Part shown: positions 1 through 10,021 of the stretch, piece by piece | Layout: every line of letters begins with the position of its first letter | Numbering within the stretch: the stretch's first letter is position 1 | NCBI RefSeq assembly: GCF_901709675.1 | Contig: NC_051108.1 | Location: 8,630,926-8,694,925 of the forward strand | DNA length: 64,000 nucleotides | DNA from: Syngnathus acus | Taxonomy: Eukaryota > Chordata > Actinopteri > Syngnathiformes > Syngnathidae | Direction: 5' to 3' | Position numbers and translations under genes: made by a program | Notes under the pieces: model-generated | Database searches by the model: none | Told to the model about the DNA's origin: nothing | The model's input: the letters and a program-made list of their open reading frames with translations, nothing else

Positions 1-92
1 TCCCCCGCCTACTGTCCGATGACTGCTGGGATAGGCTCCAGCACGCCTGCGACCCCCCGCGGTACAGATAATGGATGGAATGGATGGAATTG
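1..92 (+). repeat. 3' end of a teleost LINE/SINE with GATGGA tail
   Basis: Starts inside a block reading 'ctgctgggataggctccag' and runs into tandem ATGGATGGA units. This is the common fish retroelement 3' end. The same family appears in reverse at the right edge of the window (63917-64000). Confidence 0.6.
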
Positions 93-566
93 AATGGCGA
101 TCAGTTTAGGGCCTGAAGAGGGAGCAACAGCAATGTGCAGATACTCTTATTAGTTCATACAAACATATATACTTCATCATATCGATCAATGTGTAAATAA
201 TTTACCCAAACATAGTCGCTCAATCAGAGCACAGACACGGCACACAGAGCTTTGTGACTTTCACTTACACATAGGCAGTGAGCACAGACACGGCACACAG
301 AGCTCAGTTAAGTTCCATGACACATAGTCACAAAACATTCAGTAAATAACAGGACATTCAGGTGATAACAGAACAGACCTTATCCTTCCCTCCCATTCCC
401 TTCCTAGTTCCTGCTTTTGGTCAGTATATAGCCTTCTGATTTGAAGTTTGACGTTGTTGTTTCATCTGCTGAAGTGCACTGACTGCCATTAAACAACCTA
501 ATATCTGTTACTCCACATTTTCAATTCCCCGACGCGGAGTCTAAAATCAAAAGGATCATAAGACTT
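93..566. other. No gene recognised; short internal repeats
   Basis: The phrase 'agcacagacacggcacacag' occurs twice (near 229 and 281). A tRNA-Asp-like 3' end ('ttcccc gacgcggag') lies near 520-538 and recurs near 760-776. No coding signal was seen. Confidence 0.4.
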
Positions 567-626
567 GTTTCCAACCAGGGACCTTCAGCGTGTGAGGGAA
601 TGTGATAACCACTACACCATGGAAAC
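567..626 (-). pseudogene. tRNA-Val(CAC)-like relic
   Basis: The minus strand begins GTTTCCATGGTGTAGTGG, the A box of vertebrate tRNA-Val, and continues through an anticodon arm with CAC. The T arm reads GGTTGGAAAC and the 3' acceptor strand is missing, so it is a pseudogene. Confidence 0.6.
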
Positions 627-919
627 CGCGCTGACACACATAGCCTTTTGAAGAGCTTGGCAAAAGTTAAAGAAAAGTGCGAAACCTGGTTTTCACCCAG
701 TCTCAAATCAGGTACCCTTTAGCGAAACGACTCAGCCTGGGCTCGGCAAATCGGGCTTCAATTCCCCGACGCGGAGTTTATTTCTTTGTATGGAAAAATT
801 GCTTTTGCTGGCACAGTTTTGAAAAGCAAATCAAAAAGTTCATAAGTGCCTGCTTTCTTCCTCACTCCCTTTTGTTGAACTTTTGCCAGGCTTCTCAAAA
901 TGCTTTGGACGTCACAGCA

Positions 920-992
920 GTTTCCATAGCGTATTGGTCATCCTGTTCTTCTAAGACGCGAAAGACCCCCTGTTTGAGACTGGGTGGGAACA
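920..992 (+). tRNA. tRNA-Val-body sequence with anticodon AAG
   Basis: This 73-nt sequence has an acceptor stem GTTTCCA/TGGGAAC that pairs fully, with one G-U. The 5' half resembles tRNA-Val. The anticodon loop reads CTAAGAC, giving AAG (a Leu codon reader) where Val has AAC. The anticodon stem and T stem each have a mismatch, so it may be a pseudogene. tRNAscan-SE scoring would decide. Confidence 0.5.
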
Positions 993-999
993 ACATTTT

Positions 1000-1925
1000 C
1001 TAAATCTATTTGTCAGTGTTGTCTGCTTTGCAAAGTGTGCCAGGGACACCTCGGCAAACAGGAGCCATATAGTATTTGATAAAGTAATCACATGTTCTCC
1101 GAGTTACAATGTCAACTGGTGGAACTTACTTTAGATCTTGGATGGTTTTAAAGCTAATGCTCTTCTGGATTACCGAGTAATCGGTTGAGACCGGCGTAAC
1201 TCTACGACGGCTTCCTGCTTATCCGGCCGGTGCTGACGGGTCCCTCGCCTTGGCCTCGCAGCCTCGTGATCGTCGGAACCAACGACCTTCGCCGTGCTAG
1301 CCCCGTGGTGTCCATCTGCACCTGCCCCGACTGGGTGCCCAGGACGCTGCTCACACGTTTGCCTGTTTTGTGATGTTTTCACCGATTCACGACCACGGTC
1401 CATTGGGCGCCGTTGAACTGGACTGTCCTTACACCTGTTTATGGACCCCGTGGAGGCTATTTTGTGTGTTTTGGGGTGTTCTCTGATATTGAGGGGTGCT
1501 GGTTGGCCGCTGTTACTTTTTTTCCTTTGCTTTGATGGCTTTTATCTTTCGTACTTAAACCCGTTTCTGCCCAAATTGTTATTTCTAAAAAGGTGCATAT
1601 TTTTTGGGTCCTTAGGTGTCCCTAAGTACGAATATGCCGCGCTTTTTTGGTTATGACGTCGCGTATACGAAATATGCGGCATCTATATATAGACTATGTG
1701 CTGATACGTGCACAAAAATCGGAGCATTCTGACGATTTGCAAGTGTAACGTGATGTAATTTATTTGAATGTTCAGAGATAGTTGTGTTTTACACGTAACA
1801 GCTGTCTGCAACATGAAAGGGACCATTTCCACAATTTTCAATGGGCGTGCATGTGCAACGGCGGCCGTCATCCCCAGGGTATGGGGACCAGCCGTAAGAA
1901 AATGCCAAAGTTTCTATGAACACAA
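1000..1925. other. No gene recognised
   Basis: A segment near 1066-1115 recurs near 23175-23220, so part of this is dispersed repeat. Short open frames have no recognisable domain. The 1682-4235 interval is discussed with the piggyBac element. Confidence 0.3.
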
Positions 1926-2033
1926 GTGGCTTTCATAGCCGTATTTATTTGCAACAAACTTTCAACAACAAACTTTCAAACTTGCGGTACCATAAACGCA
2001 GATATAAACTGTAACTCAGCAGTGATGATGTTC

Positions 2034-2232
2034 AGCCTTGCGCCGCCACTTCCGGTCAGAAAACGGATCACGCGACCAGTGCTTCTCACACATTTTATTC
2101 CGGCTGGTGGTAAGCACGGAAACACTTCACAGTGCACAGTGCCACGCGGCACTTGGAGCACGCACTGGACGGACGCGACTTGCAAGTCGGCAGTGCGCAC
2201 TTTCGGCCTTGCGCCGCCACTTCCGGCCAGTG
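2034..2232. repeat. Partial tandem duplication at piggyBac 3' end
   Basis: The phrase 'ccttgcgccgccacttccgg' occurs at about 2036-2055 and again inside the coding end near 2206-2225. A piece of the transposase C-terminal coding sequence is therefore copied just past its stop codon. Confidence 0.7.
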
Positions 2233-3867
2233 CTCCACGGTGTCGAAGCGGGAGTCATCGGCAACTGCGCACACGCGCGGTCTGCCCGATCTCCGAGCTC
2301 GAGTGGCGCCTGGTGCTGCAACCAGAGTTCGGGCCACCTCGCGTCGGAACTCCAGCAGAGACATCCCGCCGTGCTCATCCAGCCGGTGCAGCACCCATGC
2401 ATTGAAGACGGCCGCGTCCAGCATCCAGGTGAATATCGGCCACCACCACTTCTTCCGGCGCATGTTGATGCGGTAGAGCTCGATGCTCTGGTCGGCGCGG
2501 TCCGTGCCGCCCATGCTGCGGTTGTACAGCTGGACAACAAATGGCTGGTCCACTGCCACCTTCTTCTTCTCCTGCCTTGACCAGCGTGACACCTTCTGCA
2601 GAGGATGCTCAGCGGCGAGGGTGGAGGCGATGGTGACCACGGCGTTATCCTTCCACCGAGTGAGCGCAATCTTGTTTGCCGTGTCGTACACGACAGACAC
2701 GGCACCACGCGGCTTCCTCTTCATAGCCTTCTGATCTGTGATCGGGCAAGAGCGCGGGATGCGGTTTTCTCGGATCGTCCCCGTGCAAGCGTAGCCCCGC
2801 CTGCGCAGCTCTGCAACTAGCGGGAGGCCGGTGAAGTAGTTGTCTATGTAGATGCGTAGCGGAAGTGCACGCACAGCATCGGGGAGGTTGTCCAGAAGTC
2901 GAAGGAGCGTGCCACCGCCCTTGCCGAACTTGCGTTCCACTTCAGAGGCATCTACACTCGCCCCCTGGTAGATGTCGAAGTGGAGCAGGAAGCCGTTGGT
3001 CCCACTGTTCAGGCACCAGGCCTTGTAGCCGAACCGCACCGGCTTGTTTCGGATTGCTTGCTTGCATCCGTGTCTTCCAAAGTATTCAATCATTGCCTCG
3101 TCCAGATCAAGATTGCAGTCCATTGGATACGCCTCCCCGAACCGAGCGTTGAGGATGTCCATCATGGGACGCAGCTTTGTCATCCGGTCGCTGCTGTTCT
3201 GGCGCGTGTTGTCGGCACAGTGAATGTAGCGGATGATCTCCTCGAACCTGTTGCGTGACATGGCCCCAGCGACGAGGGCGCAATGGAGATCTTCATCTGT
3301 GTTCCAGTAGTGTCGGCGACTGGGGAGCTGGTGGTAACCCGAGAGCAGCAAGATCCCCACCACGCGCTTCAATTCTCCGATGGTGAGCTGGAAGTTGGAG
3401 TCAGTCACCGCCGCATACTTGATGGTCTCGCGAACAAGGTGAGGATATACATCGGAAAGGAAGAAGTCCAGCTTCTGAACTGCGCTCTTTCCAACCAAAA
3501 TTGTGGGGACGGCGAGAGGCCTGGCGTCCGGGAATTTTGTCAGGCGCGTTTTACTGTTGGTCCAATTGTAGTCCAACGCATCTTTCTGCGAGCGTTTCTT
3601 TGAGGTGGAGGCCTGTTGGGGCTCCTCTTCTTCCTCAGTGTCGCCATCATCATCATCTCCGATCACACGTCCGTCGGCGAGGACCACCACGGCGGGAGCG
3701 CTAAGCTGCCGTCCCGAGAGATTATTGAACGTTCCTCCGCAGTCTTCCTCGCCCGTGTCTTCGTCAGACTCGAAACTGACCACGGGTGGAGCAATAAAGA
3801 TTTTATCCACAACTGCGTCCTCATCTTCGATTGCATCGAAGACCTCCATCGCCGACTGTGTACCCAT
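2095..3867 (-). CDS. piggyBac-family transposase, apparently intact
   Basis: Encodes a cut-and-paste DNA transposase of the piggyBac/PGBD family, which inserts at TTAA. The frame is open for 621 codons from 3960. I place the start at the internal Met at 3867 (590 aa), because the upstream residues lack the acidic character of the N-terminus. An acidic, low-complexity N-terminus (about residues 40-115 of the long frame) leads into the DDE_Tnp_1_7 core. The three catalytic Asp are visible: LDLDEAM (D287), IYIDNYFT (D373) and GGTDRADQ (D487). The tail holds a Cys-rich zinc-binding domain (C588, C593, C601, C604, C609, C613, H618). No stop or frameshift interrupts the core. Short palindromic motifs flank it (1682, 3878, 4221). 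I could not identify TTAA-bounded terminal repeats, so element ends and mobility are unproven. Confidence 0.9.
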   Translation of the reverse strand: MGTQSAMEVFDAIEDEDAVVDKIFIAPPVVSFESDEDTGEEDCGGTFNNLSGRQLSAPAVVVLADGRVIGDDDDGDTEEEEEPQQASTSKKRSQKDALDYNWTNSKTRLTKFPDARPLAVPTILVGKSAVQKLDFFLSDVYPHLVRETIKYAAVTDSNFQLTIGELKRVVGILLLSGYHQLPSRRHYWNTDEDLHCALVAGAMSRNRFEEIIRYIHCADNTRQNSSDRMTKLRPMMDILNARFGEAYPMDCNLDLDEAMIEYFGRHGCKQAIRNKPVRFGYKAWCLNSGTNGFLLHFDIYQGASVDASEVERKFGKGGGTLLRLLDNLPDAVRALPLRIYIDNYFTGLPLVAELRRRGYACTGTIRENRIPRSCPITDQKAMKRKPRGAVSVVYDTANKIALTRWKDNAVVTIASTLAAEHPLQKVSRWSRQEKKKVAVDQPFVVQLYNRSMGGTDRADQSIELYRINMRRKKWWWPIFTWMLDAAVFNAWVLHRLDEHGGMSLLEFRREVARTLVAAPGATRARRSGRPRVCAVADDSRFDTVEHWPEVAAQGRKCALPTCKSRPSSACSKCRVALCTVKCFRAYHQPE

Positions 3868-3960
3868 AGACGCGGATAGTCTATGTATAGATGTTTCGCA
3901 TAAAACAATACATAGAGGAAATACGTTAGGGCGAATCATCACTGCAATCACATATGTCAA

Positions 3961-4380
3961 TAACCATTATATGATAATTGTTCCCTAAAAGTTTCACCCT
4001 GCTATCTCGAGTCTATCATAATTTCCCGGAGCTCACCTTTTTGCATCTTCCATCGTGAATCGCGATCGTCCGGCTTCGCTCACTTAGCATGCGTGACTCA
4101 TAAACTGGCAAAATGGCAGCGGTTCCGGGTTCGACAGGTCAAAGGTTGGTTATAACCGGATACAATCGGCACGAATGCTTGTCGTCATTTGACGGCGTCG
4201 GAAGCTGCGGAAATTGGAGCGTCTACATATAGACTACAGGCTGAAACGGGACTTAATGGGTTTCTTTGTGGCGCTTTTGTGTGGCAGCCTTATGAGAGCC
4301 TATTGAGTTGCGCTCATGCCATCTGTGTGTCTTTTGTATACCCACTCTGTGGTATGGATTCTGATGGGGCCTGAATTTCC
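3961..4380. other. Upstream of piggyBac; no gene
   Basis: Probably holds the promoter end of the piggyBac element. A motif GTCTACATATAGACT at 4221-4235 is shared with 1682-1695. No TATA box or TIR could be assigned with confidence. Confidence 0.3.
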
Positions 4381-4402
4381 CCACCCCCGGGATCAATAAA
4401 TG

Positions 4403-4444
<42 letters not shown>

Positions 4445-4452
4445 TAATCAAT
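4381..4452 (+). repeat. LINE 3' tail with (CAAT)n
   Basis: 'gatcaataaatgttc' followed by about 11 tandem CAAT units resembles the 3' tail of a truncated LINE. A related tail ('aataaagttcaatcactcaa') ends the LINE at 39889. Confidence 0.6.
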
Positions 4453-4453
4453 G

Positions 4454-4517
4454 TTGGCATGGTGTGATTGTGAGCACTCTGAATCTAGCAATCCAAGTTC
4501 AAGTCTTGGTGGAACTT
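4454..4517 (+). pseudogene. tRNA-Gln-like relic
   Basis: Has a Gln-like A box (ATGGTGTGATTGTGAGC) and T arm (CCAAGTTCAAGTCTTGG), but part of the anticodon arm is deleted. Confidence 0.6.
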
Positions 4518-4693
4518 CCAATTTGTAGTCATTTACATGGAACACAAATTTGGAAATTCCAATTCAGTACTTTGTGGACAGCCCTATGAGTGTGTAAGCC
4601 CTGCCTCCACTACTTTTGTCAATTTCGTAAAATGAGCGCCTGTTAGTGCATTGTGCTCAGAAAGAATTATGCTCCTCCTTCTGTCACTGCCAG

Positions 4694-4765
4694 GGTTCTA
4701 TGGTGTAATGGTGAGCAATCTGGACTCTGAATCCAGTGATCTGAGTTCAAGTCTCGGTGGGACCT
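4694..4765 (+). tRNA. tRNA-Gln(CTG), possibly functional
   Basis: A 72-nt cloverleaf. The acceptor stem GGTTCTA/TGGGACC pairs throughout with G-U pairs. The anticodon stem CTGGA/TCCAG is perfect around loop CTCTGAA (anticodon CTG). The T arm CTGAG-TTCAAGT-CTCGG pairs. The A and B boxes are close to vertebrate tRNA-Gln, with one odd D-loop base (TGAGC for TTAGC). It is flanked by two decayed Gln copies, so it is the survivor of a small Gln group. Confidence 0.8.
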
Positions 4766-4856
4766 CAAATAATTTGTCATTTAGTTGGGAAAAATTTGCG
4801 AAATGGCAACAGCTTGTGTGCTGCCCCATGAAATCGTATGCTTCCCTACACCTGAG

Positions 4857-4917
4857 GGTTCCATGAGCGCTCTAGACTCTGAATCCAGTGGTCCCAGTTT
4901 TAGTCTCGGTTGGACCT
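4857..4917 (+). pseudogene. tRNA-Gln(CTG) relic lacking the D arm
   Basis: Reads GGTTCCATGAGCGCTCTAGA and then a Gln anticodon arm and T arm. The D-arm sequence TGTAATGGTTAGCA is missing and the T loop is altered (GTTTTAGT). Confidence 0.65.
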
Positions 4918-4936
4918 CAAATCTTTGGTCATATAC

Positions 4937-5712
4937 AGTCGTATGCAAAAGTTTGGGCACCCCTAATCAATTTCAAGATTTTCTTTATAAATCCTTGGCT
5001 GTTCGGATCAGCAATTTCAGTTAAATATATCATATAGCAGACAGACACAGTGATATTTGAGAAGTGAAATGAAGTTTATTGGAGTTAACGATTTGTCAAG
5101 AAGAATGGTCCAATATTCCTTCAACCAGAATCCACACTCTCATTGGAAGCTATAGGAAGTGTTTAGAGCAGTGGTTCTTAACCTTGTTGGAGGTACCGAA
5201 TCCCACCAGTTTCATATCCGCAATCACCAAACCCCTCGTTAGTGAAAAAAATGTATATATTTTTTTCAAATTCAAGACATAGATGTTTTTTACTGGCACA
5301 CAAAATGAGCCGTGCATGAACATCACCTTGTTCAAAGAATAAAACCAACACAATGCATGAATTCACGTCAAATGACATACCAGCAAATCAATGTGACTTC
5401 TGCTGTTGCCTTTGCGAGACCAGTTCAGATATGCGTTATCACGAATTTATAAATCAGGTGTGTTCGGACCTCCCCAGAAGAGGCTCTGCTGAACCCCTAA
5501 GACCGACTCACAGAACCCCTAGTTTGACCGATTCCAGGTTCAGGACCCCTGGTTTAGAGGCTGTTATTTCTGCAAAAGGAGGATCTACTAAATATTGATG
5601 TCATTTTTCTCTTGGGGTGCCCAAATGTATGCACCTGCCTACTTTTGTTGAAATAATGATTCCACACTGTCTGCAAATCCTATAAACTTCATTTCCCTTC
5701 TCAAATATCACT
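4937..5712 (+). mobile_element. Non-autonomous DNA element, copy 1
   Basis: The left part reads CAGTCGTATGCAAAAGTTTG and the right part carries the inverted form (GGGGTGCCCAAATGTATGCA, near 5613-5632). An inner inverted pair, 'agtgatatttgagaag' near 5050 and its complement near 5695, is also present. A second copy lies at 23222-24660. Both copies host a hAT MITE at the same internal position. The superfamily was not assigned. Confidence 0.55.
5169..5551 (+). mobile_element. hAT-type MITE with 8-bp target duplication
   Basis: A 383-bp element beginning CAGTGGTTCTTAACC. The right end has partly diverged (ends CAGGACCCCTG). GTTTAGAG is present on both sides (5161-5168 and 5552-5559), a perfect 8-bp target duplication with central TA. 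No coding sequence. Confidence 0.85.
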
Positions 5713-5782
5713 GTTTACCACCGGCGCCATCCACCATGCATGGATTCGGGCCATCTGATTGGTTCCTTTCGGTTCGTTTTTT

Positions 5783-6083
5783 GGTTCGATTCGAATCCGG
5801 GTTATGGCATAATCAAATTACCTTGTTGAATTTGTCTGCTGGTCACTGTTGCTAAACAGCCTTCCTTTGGACAATGACAGTTTTCCACACAAGTTTACAG
5901 TCAATACGGTGTTGTAGGGCGAGTGGCGCAATGGATAACACATGATGGCAGATTTAAGTGATGTTTTATGTATGATGAGAATCAAAATAGCAGACGAAAG
6001 AGAATCAAGGTAAATTAACTCAAGCCGTTTCATTGCAATTGATAGCCCATATGGCATGCACCTCAGATTAAATGGGGCTAGTT
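5783..6083 (+). pseudogene. Relic unit: tRNA-His 3' end and tRNA-Arg 5' half
   Basis: 5783-5809 matches a tRNA-His 3' end (TTCGAATCCGGGTTATGGC). About 110 bp later, 5918-5945 matches the tRNA-Arg 5' half (GGGCGAGTGGCGCAATGG). The spacer between recurs near 34975-35065 and 62508-62610, so this is one copy of a repeated tRNA unit. Confidence 0.6.
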
Positions 6084-6365
6084 CAGGGGTCGGCAACCCG
6101 CGGCTCCAGAGCCTCATGCAGCTCTTTAGCGCAATCCTAGCTGCTCCCTGGAGCTCTTGCAAAAATGCGTGAAAATGGGAAAAGATGTTGTTGTTTTGTT
6201 TTTTTAAATATGGTTTTTAGATGGTAATCATGACACAAACATTCTTATTCTGTAGAAAATGTACGTAGTTGTGAATATATTAAAAATAGTGAATATCAGA
6301 GTGGCGCATAGCAAGCGACACAGCACAGGCGAGTTGTAAACAAACAGGTGTTTGAGTGACGGGCC

Positions 6366-7959
6366 ATGGATTCTAAAGGCAAAAACAGAAAGATTGCTGA
6401 TAAGAAAAGAGGGTTTAAGAAAGAATGGACTCAACTATTTGCTTTCATTGCCAATGCTGAAGGATTGCCTGAATGTTTGATTTGCAATGAGAAGTTGTCA
6501 AATATAACAAAAAGAGCAATTTGGAGTGACATTTTCAGCTAAAGCATGCTAAATTTGCTGCCGATCACCCAGTTGGAACGGAGAGGGAAGGTGCAATTTG
6601 AGGAACGAAAAAACAGTTTCAAGAAATAGATTGCATCTCCAAACTCTACTACTGCTGCAAGTTTTGTTGCAGCCCGGGAGATAATAAAGCGCGGAAAACC
6701 ATTCACCGATGGCGAGTACATGAAGGATTCATTCGTTAAAATATCAGAGTGCGTATTTTCGGACTTCAAAAACAAAACCGAGATCATTCCGAAAATTAAA
6801 GACATGCCTCTCTCCGCAAAATCAGTGAACGGAATGGTAATTTGAATGGCAAACAATATTACCAATCAGCAAATCATCATCATCGTCATCATCATCGGTT
6901 TAAAGTCCGCTTTCCAGTTGCCGCTGGGTTGGACTGGATTCTCGATATGGCTTTCTTCCACCGGGAACGGTCCATGGCCATCTCGTGGTTGATGCCGAGT
7001 GCCTTCATGTCGGCTGCCACGGTCGTCTGCCAGGTCTTTTTAGGTCGGCCACTGGGTCTTGTTCCCTCTACATTATACGACATAACTTTCTTCACCCAGT
7101 CGTTCTCGTCCTTCCTCACTACATGTCCGTACCATCGCAGTCGGCCTCTCCTCACCACATCCACTATGGCCTCCACTCCCATCTTCTTTCTCAGCTCTGC
7201 ACTGGTCTTTTCCTCCCTCATTGACACACCACACATCCATCTGATCATCCTCATTTCTGCTCTGTTTAGTTTGTCTTTGTGTTCTGTTTTCAGGGCCCAT
7301 GCTTCACTTCCGTACGTCATACCACTTCTGACGCAGGCTGAGTACACTTGGCCTCTCATCTTCAGGGATGGGGCCTTAGATGTTAAGTGAGTTCATGATA
7401 CTCATGTATCAAGGACATCAATTCAGCTCCAGCTTTCTCAATTGCCTGTGAAGAGTCGTGTGACGTGACCGATATCGAACAGACAGCTCTGCTATGCAGG
7501 TACGTGAACTCTAATGGGCCGTAAGAAGAAATTGATACCACTAAAAGGCCAAACACGGGGGGAGGACATCTGCGAGGCTGTGCTGCAGTGTTTAAATGAC
7601 AGCGATACACACTGGCCACCTGATTTCAGACGCTATAGACGGCACACCGAGTTTGAGAGGGTCGCAAAAGTTTGTGACTTTACGACAGAAAGCATTGGAT
7701 CGAAATTTGCTTGCATTCCATTGCATAGTGCACCAAGAGGCGCTGTGTGCGTAAACATTCCCACCAGAGTGTATGGAGGTAATGAACCTTGTCATCCAAA
7801 TTGTGAAGAAAATAATCGCAAAAGCATTAAACCACCACCAGTTCCGTGAATTGCTAGATGAAGTTGAGAGCGAATATGCCGATCTCCTGCTGCACAACAA
7901 AGTCTGCCGGCTATCCAGGGGCAACGTCTTGCGTCGCTTTGTTGCTTTGTATTTGTAGC
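6366..7959 (+). pseudogene. hAT transposase pseudogene
   Basis: The frame opening at 6366 encodes a BED-finger-like N-terminus of the fish ZBED5/SCAND3-like hAT type (KKEWTQLF; ECLICNEKLS near 6474-6503) and soon shifts frame. After the inserted LINE the downstream part resumes near 7440 and, across several frames, gives ALLCRYVNSNG, then EVMNLVIQIVKKI and LLDEVESEYADLLLHNKV (7773-7958), a conserved segment of these transposases. Multiple frameshifts, the stop at 7522-7524 and the LINE insertion mean no active enzyme is encoded. The catalytic DDE residues could not be traced. Confidence 0.8.
6873..7384 (-). mobile_element. RTE LINE fragment, 3' end
   Basis: Antisense 3' end of an RTE-clade LINE, truncated at its 5' side. 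It encodes the post-RT region (SEAWALKTEH; RMIRWMCGVSM; RRGRLRWYGHVVRKD; GRPKKTW), then a 3' UTR ending in (ATG)n, seen here as catcatcat at 6876-6895. A close relative spans 44794-60.5 kb. Confidence 0.85.
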
Positions 7960-8114
7960 CTACTTAATTATTTTAATAGTAGGCATACAGGTCATGTATT
8001 GACAGTCTATATTGCCTTATAAAAGGTTTTTAGATTTTTGCCACTCTCGACAGGTATGTTTTTTTTGGGGTGGGACAACATGGCTTTTTGAACATTTTGG
8101 GTTGCCGACCCCTG

Positions 8115-8158
8115 GCCTAACACGTGAAAGATCCCCAGTTCGAGACTGGGTGGAAACA
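8115..8158 (+). pseudogene. 3' half of tRNA-Val(AAC)
   Basis: Begins within the anticodon loop (CCTAACAC, anticodon AAC), then T arm CCCAG-TTCGAGA-CTGGG and acceptor TGGAAACA. The 5' half is absent; the hAT end abuts it. Confidence 0.75.
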
Positions 8159-8450
8159 GCTTCTTCGACTATTTCTTGTCATTGTTGGTTCCTATGCAAA
8201 GTCCATGACAAATTAAAATGATTTTGCGCTGCAATTATGTTGTGGTACCTGATTTGAGACTGGGAGAAAACTGGCTTCTTTCACTCACTTTAGATGGAAC
8301 CATGCTGACTCTGATACATTCCATTTGGTAGTTCTTAGCTGTGTCTAAATTCATATCACGTGTCACACAAATGCAGCCTGTAAATGATGCGCATGTGACA
8401 TTGGCCTGTCGAAAATGGCAGAGAATAGGAGCCAGCTGTGTTTCAAAGTA

Positions 8451-8522
8451 GGCCTCATTCGATAGTTGAACCCAAGACCTCTCGCACCCGAAGCGAGAAT
8501 CATTCCCCTCGACCAACGAGCC
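8451..8522 (-). pseudogene. tRNA-Pro(CGG) relic
   Basis: The minus strand starts GGCTCGTTGGTCGAGGGG with a perfect anticodon arm CTCGC-TTCGGGT-GCGAG (CGG). The T stem and 3' acceptor are mutated. It lies in the same block family as 24.7 and 62.8 kb. Confidence 0.7.
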
Positions 8523-8866
8523 CCGTATCAAATTAGCTGACGCCGTTACATTCCGATTGGTAGCGAATATGACATGGACCTGAGGACTGCATTTCGGTGA
8601 TTAATGAATTTTTATAAATATCATAGCCAGTTTGCGCGTATCCTTTCAGGGTCATAATTGTATGTCTACCGCTGCCTCGTGGCAGCCAGGCCTAAAAAAA
8701 GATAGGAATGCCTGAGGGAGTTTCACCAAGATGAATTCAGAAAAACTTGATGAAATAAACTTGATATTAAAACATAGGTGGACGTAATGTCTGGAAGCTT
8801 GTGTTTAACAGAAGGCTGTTTGGCAACAGTGAACAACGGACAAATTCAGCAAGGTAATTTAATTAC

Positions 8867-8922
8867 GCCATGACCCAGATTCGTTCCGGGGATGCTGCGG
8901 CCACAACGCTATACGATCATGC
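8867..8922 (-). pseudogene. tRNA-His relic with D-arm deletion
   Basis: The minus strand reads GCATGATCGTATAGCGTTGTG. The His anticodon GTG is retained, but about 15 nt spanning the D loop and the anticodon 5' strand are missing. Confidence 0.65.
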
Positions 8923-9401
8923 AATAGCATACAATGAGTTTTAGGGTCTTTTCTTTAGGATCTTCAGCCAGGACACCCAGGCTGTCAGGGTTTTCCAGAT
9001 TATCTTGATCGTATGATTATGTTGGAATGTAACCTGTAATAAATAACCTAGCTAGATTAGTTTTATGCTTATGTTGGAATGTAACCTGTAATAAATAACC
9101 TAGCTTGTCCCATCCTACACAACGTCGTAAAACACCCCCTGCTATGCTTTGACTAGAGGTCAAGGGCTTTCTCTCCATCCAGTCCACTCTCACCCCCACC
9201 CTGTTTCTCTTAATAAAAATGCTCTTGCAAGAGGCCAGAGTCAGACCTCATTCGATCATCGCTGTATGCACAGCGACGAATGACTCTCCACCTGCAGGTG
9301 TTTAAAAGGGCATACTGTCTCCCGTGTGGTTCTTGCAAAATAAGTTAGAGTGAGCACCACTCTAACACAGGCATACCATGAAAGAATGTTGATGTTAAAA
9401 T

Positions 9402-9712
9402 TAAGATTAAAGATTAAAGTCCCAATGATCGTCACACACACACCTGGGTGCGGTGAAATTTGTCCTCTGCATTTAACCCATCCCCGTGTGATTTTAATCC
9501 ATCCCCTGGGGGAGAGGGGAGCAGTGAGCAGCAGCGGTGCCGCGCTCGGGAATCAGTTGGTGATTTAACCCCCCAACTCCAACCCTTAATGCTGAATGCC
9601 AAGCAGGGAGGCAATGGGTCCCATTTTTATAGTCTTTGGTATGACCCGGCCGGGGTTTGAACCCACAACCTTCCAGTCTCAGGGCGGACACTCTACCACT
9701 AGGCCACTGAGC
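9402..9712 (-). mobile_element. tRNA-derived SINE, full length
   Basis: The minus strand starts with a tRNA-like head: A box TGGCCTAGTGGTAGAGTG and B box GGTTCAAACCC. A body follows, with a tail of ATT/TTAATC units on the plus side (9401-9420). The empty site is visible in a paralogous unit at 13285-13320, where 'gatgttaaaat' runs straight into 'gttggtgga'. A head-less copy lies at 34009-34248. Confidence 0.85.
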
Positions 9713-9867
9713 TGGTGGTGGACCTATCAGACTGCGCAGATCCAATGATCCCAAAGACTTGAGATGAGACAACATGGGAAAAACTTCTTTGTTGACAGTG
9801 TCTGTGAGTCACTTCAGCGCTTAAGATTCAAGTGCACATAGCTAATGTTGACCAAAAAATGGCATAT

Positions 9868-9940
9868 GAGCTAGCCAGGAATCGAACCTAGAATCTTCGG
9901 TTCCGTACTCAGATGCATTATCCATTGCGTCCATTGCCCC
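9868..9940 (-). pseudogene. tRNA-Arg(ACG) relic
   Basis: The minus strand starts GGGGCAATGGACGCAATGG. The loop contains TACGG (anticodon ACG), the T arm CTAGG-TTCGATT-CCTGG is good, and the 3' end is GCTAGCTC. The anticodon stem (TCTGA/ACCGA) is broken. Confidence 0.7.
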
Positions 9941-9987
9941 AGAATAGGTCGTGCCTGCTACGTTTGTGTGTAACATTTTTGCAAAAA

Positions 9988-10021
9988 TGATTCGAACGAG
10001 CTGCGGGCACAACGCAGAGTA
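9988..10021 (-). pseudogene. tRNA-His(GTG) 3' part, split by a pogo-like element
   Basis: Reads TACTCTGCGTTGTGCCCGCA on the minus strand, the anticodon arm of tRNA-His (GTG). It continues the 5' part at 13184-13207, with TA shared at the junction. Part of the T arm is deleted. Confidence 0.8.

Larger units (their letters stand above)
6084..8114 (+). mobile_element. hAT element (ZBED/GTF2IRD2-like), broken by a LINE
   Basis: The left end CAGGGGTCGGCAACCCGCGG and right end GGGTTGCCGACCCCTG are inverted repeats. An RTE LINE fragment (6873-7384) sits inside. The flanking 8-mers (GGCTAGTT; GCCTAACA) do not match. The right flank is half of a tRNA-Val, so the element was probably rearranged after insertion. 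Confidence 0.8.

Noticed and set aside
2038-2734. Plus-strand open frames opposite the piggyBac gene (2038-2580 and others)
   Set aside because: Shadows of the GC-rich transposase coding sequence on the other strand; no domain.
1500-4300. TTAA-flanked terminal repeats for the piggyBac element
   Set aside because: TTAA occurs near 1554 and 4249, but I see no convincing inverted repeats beside them.
6084-8114. 8-bp target duplication for this hAT
   Set aside because: The flanking 8-mers GGCTAGTT and GCCTAACA do not match; not claimed.
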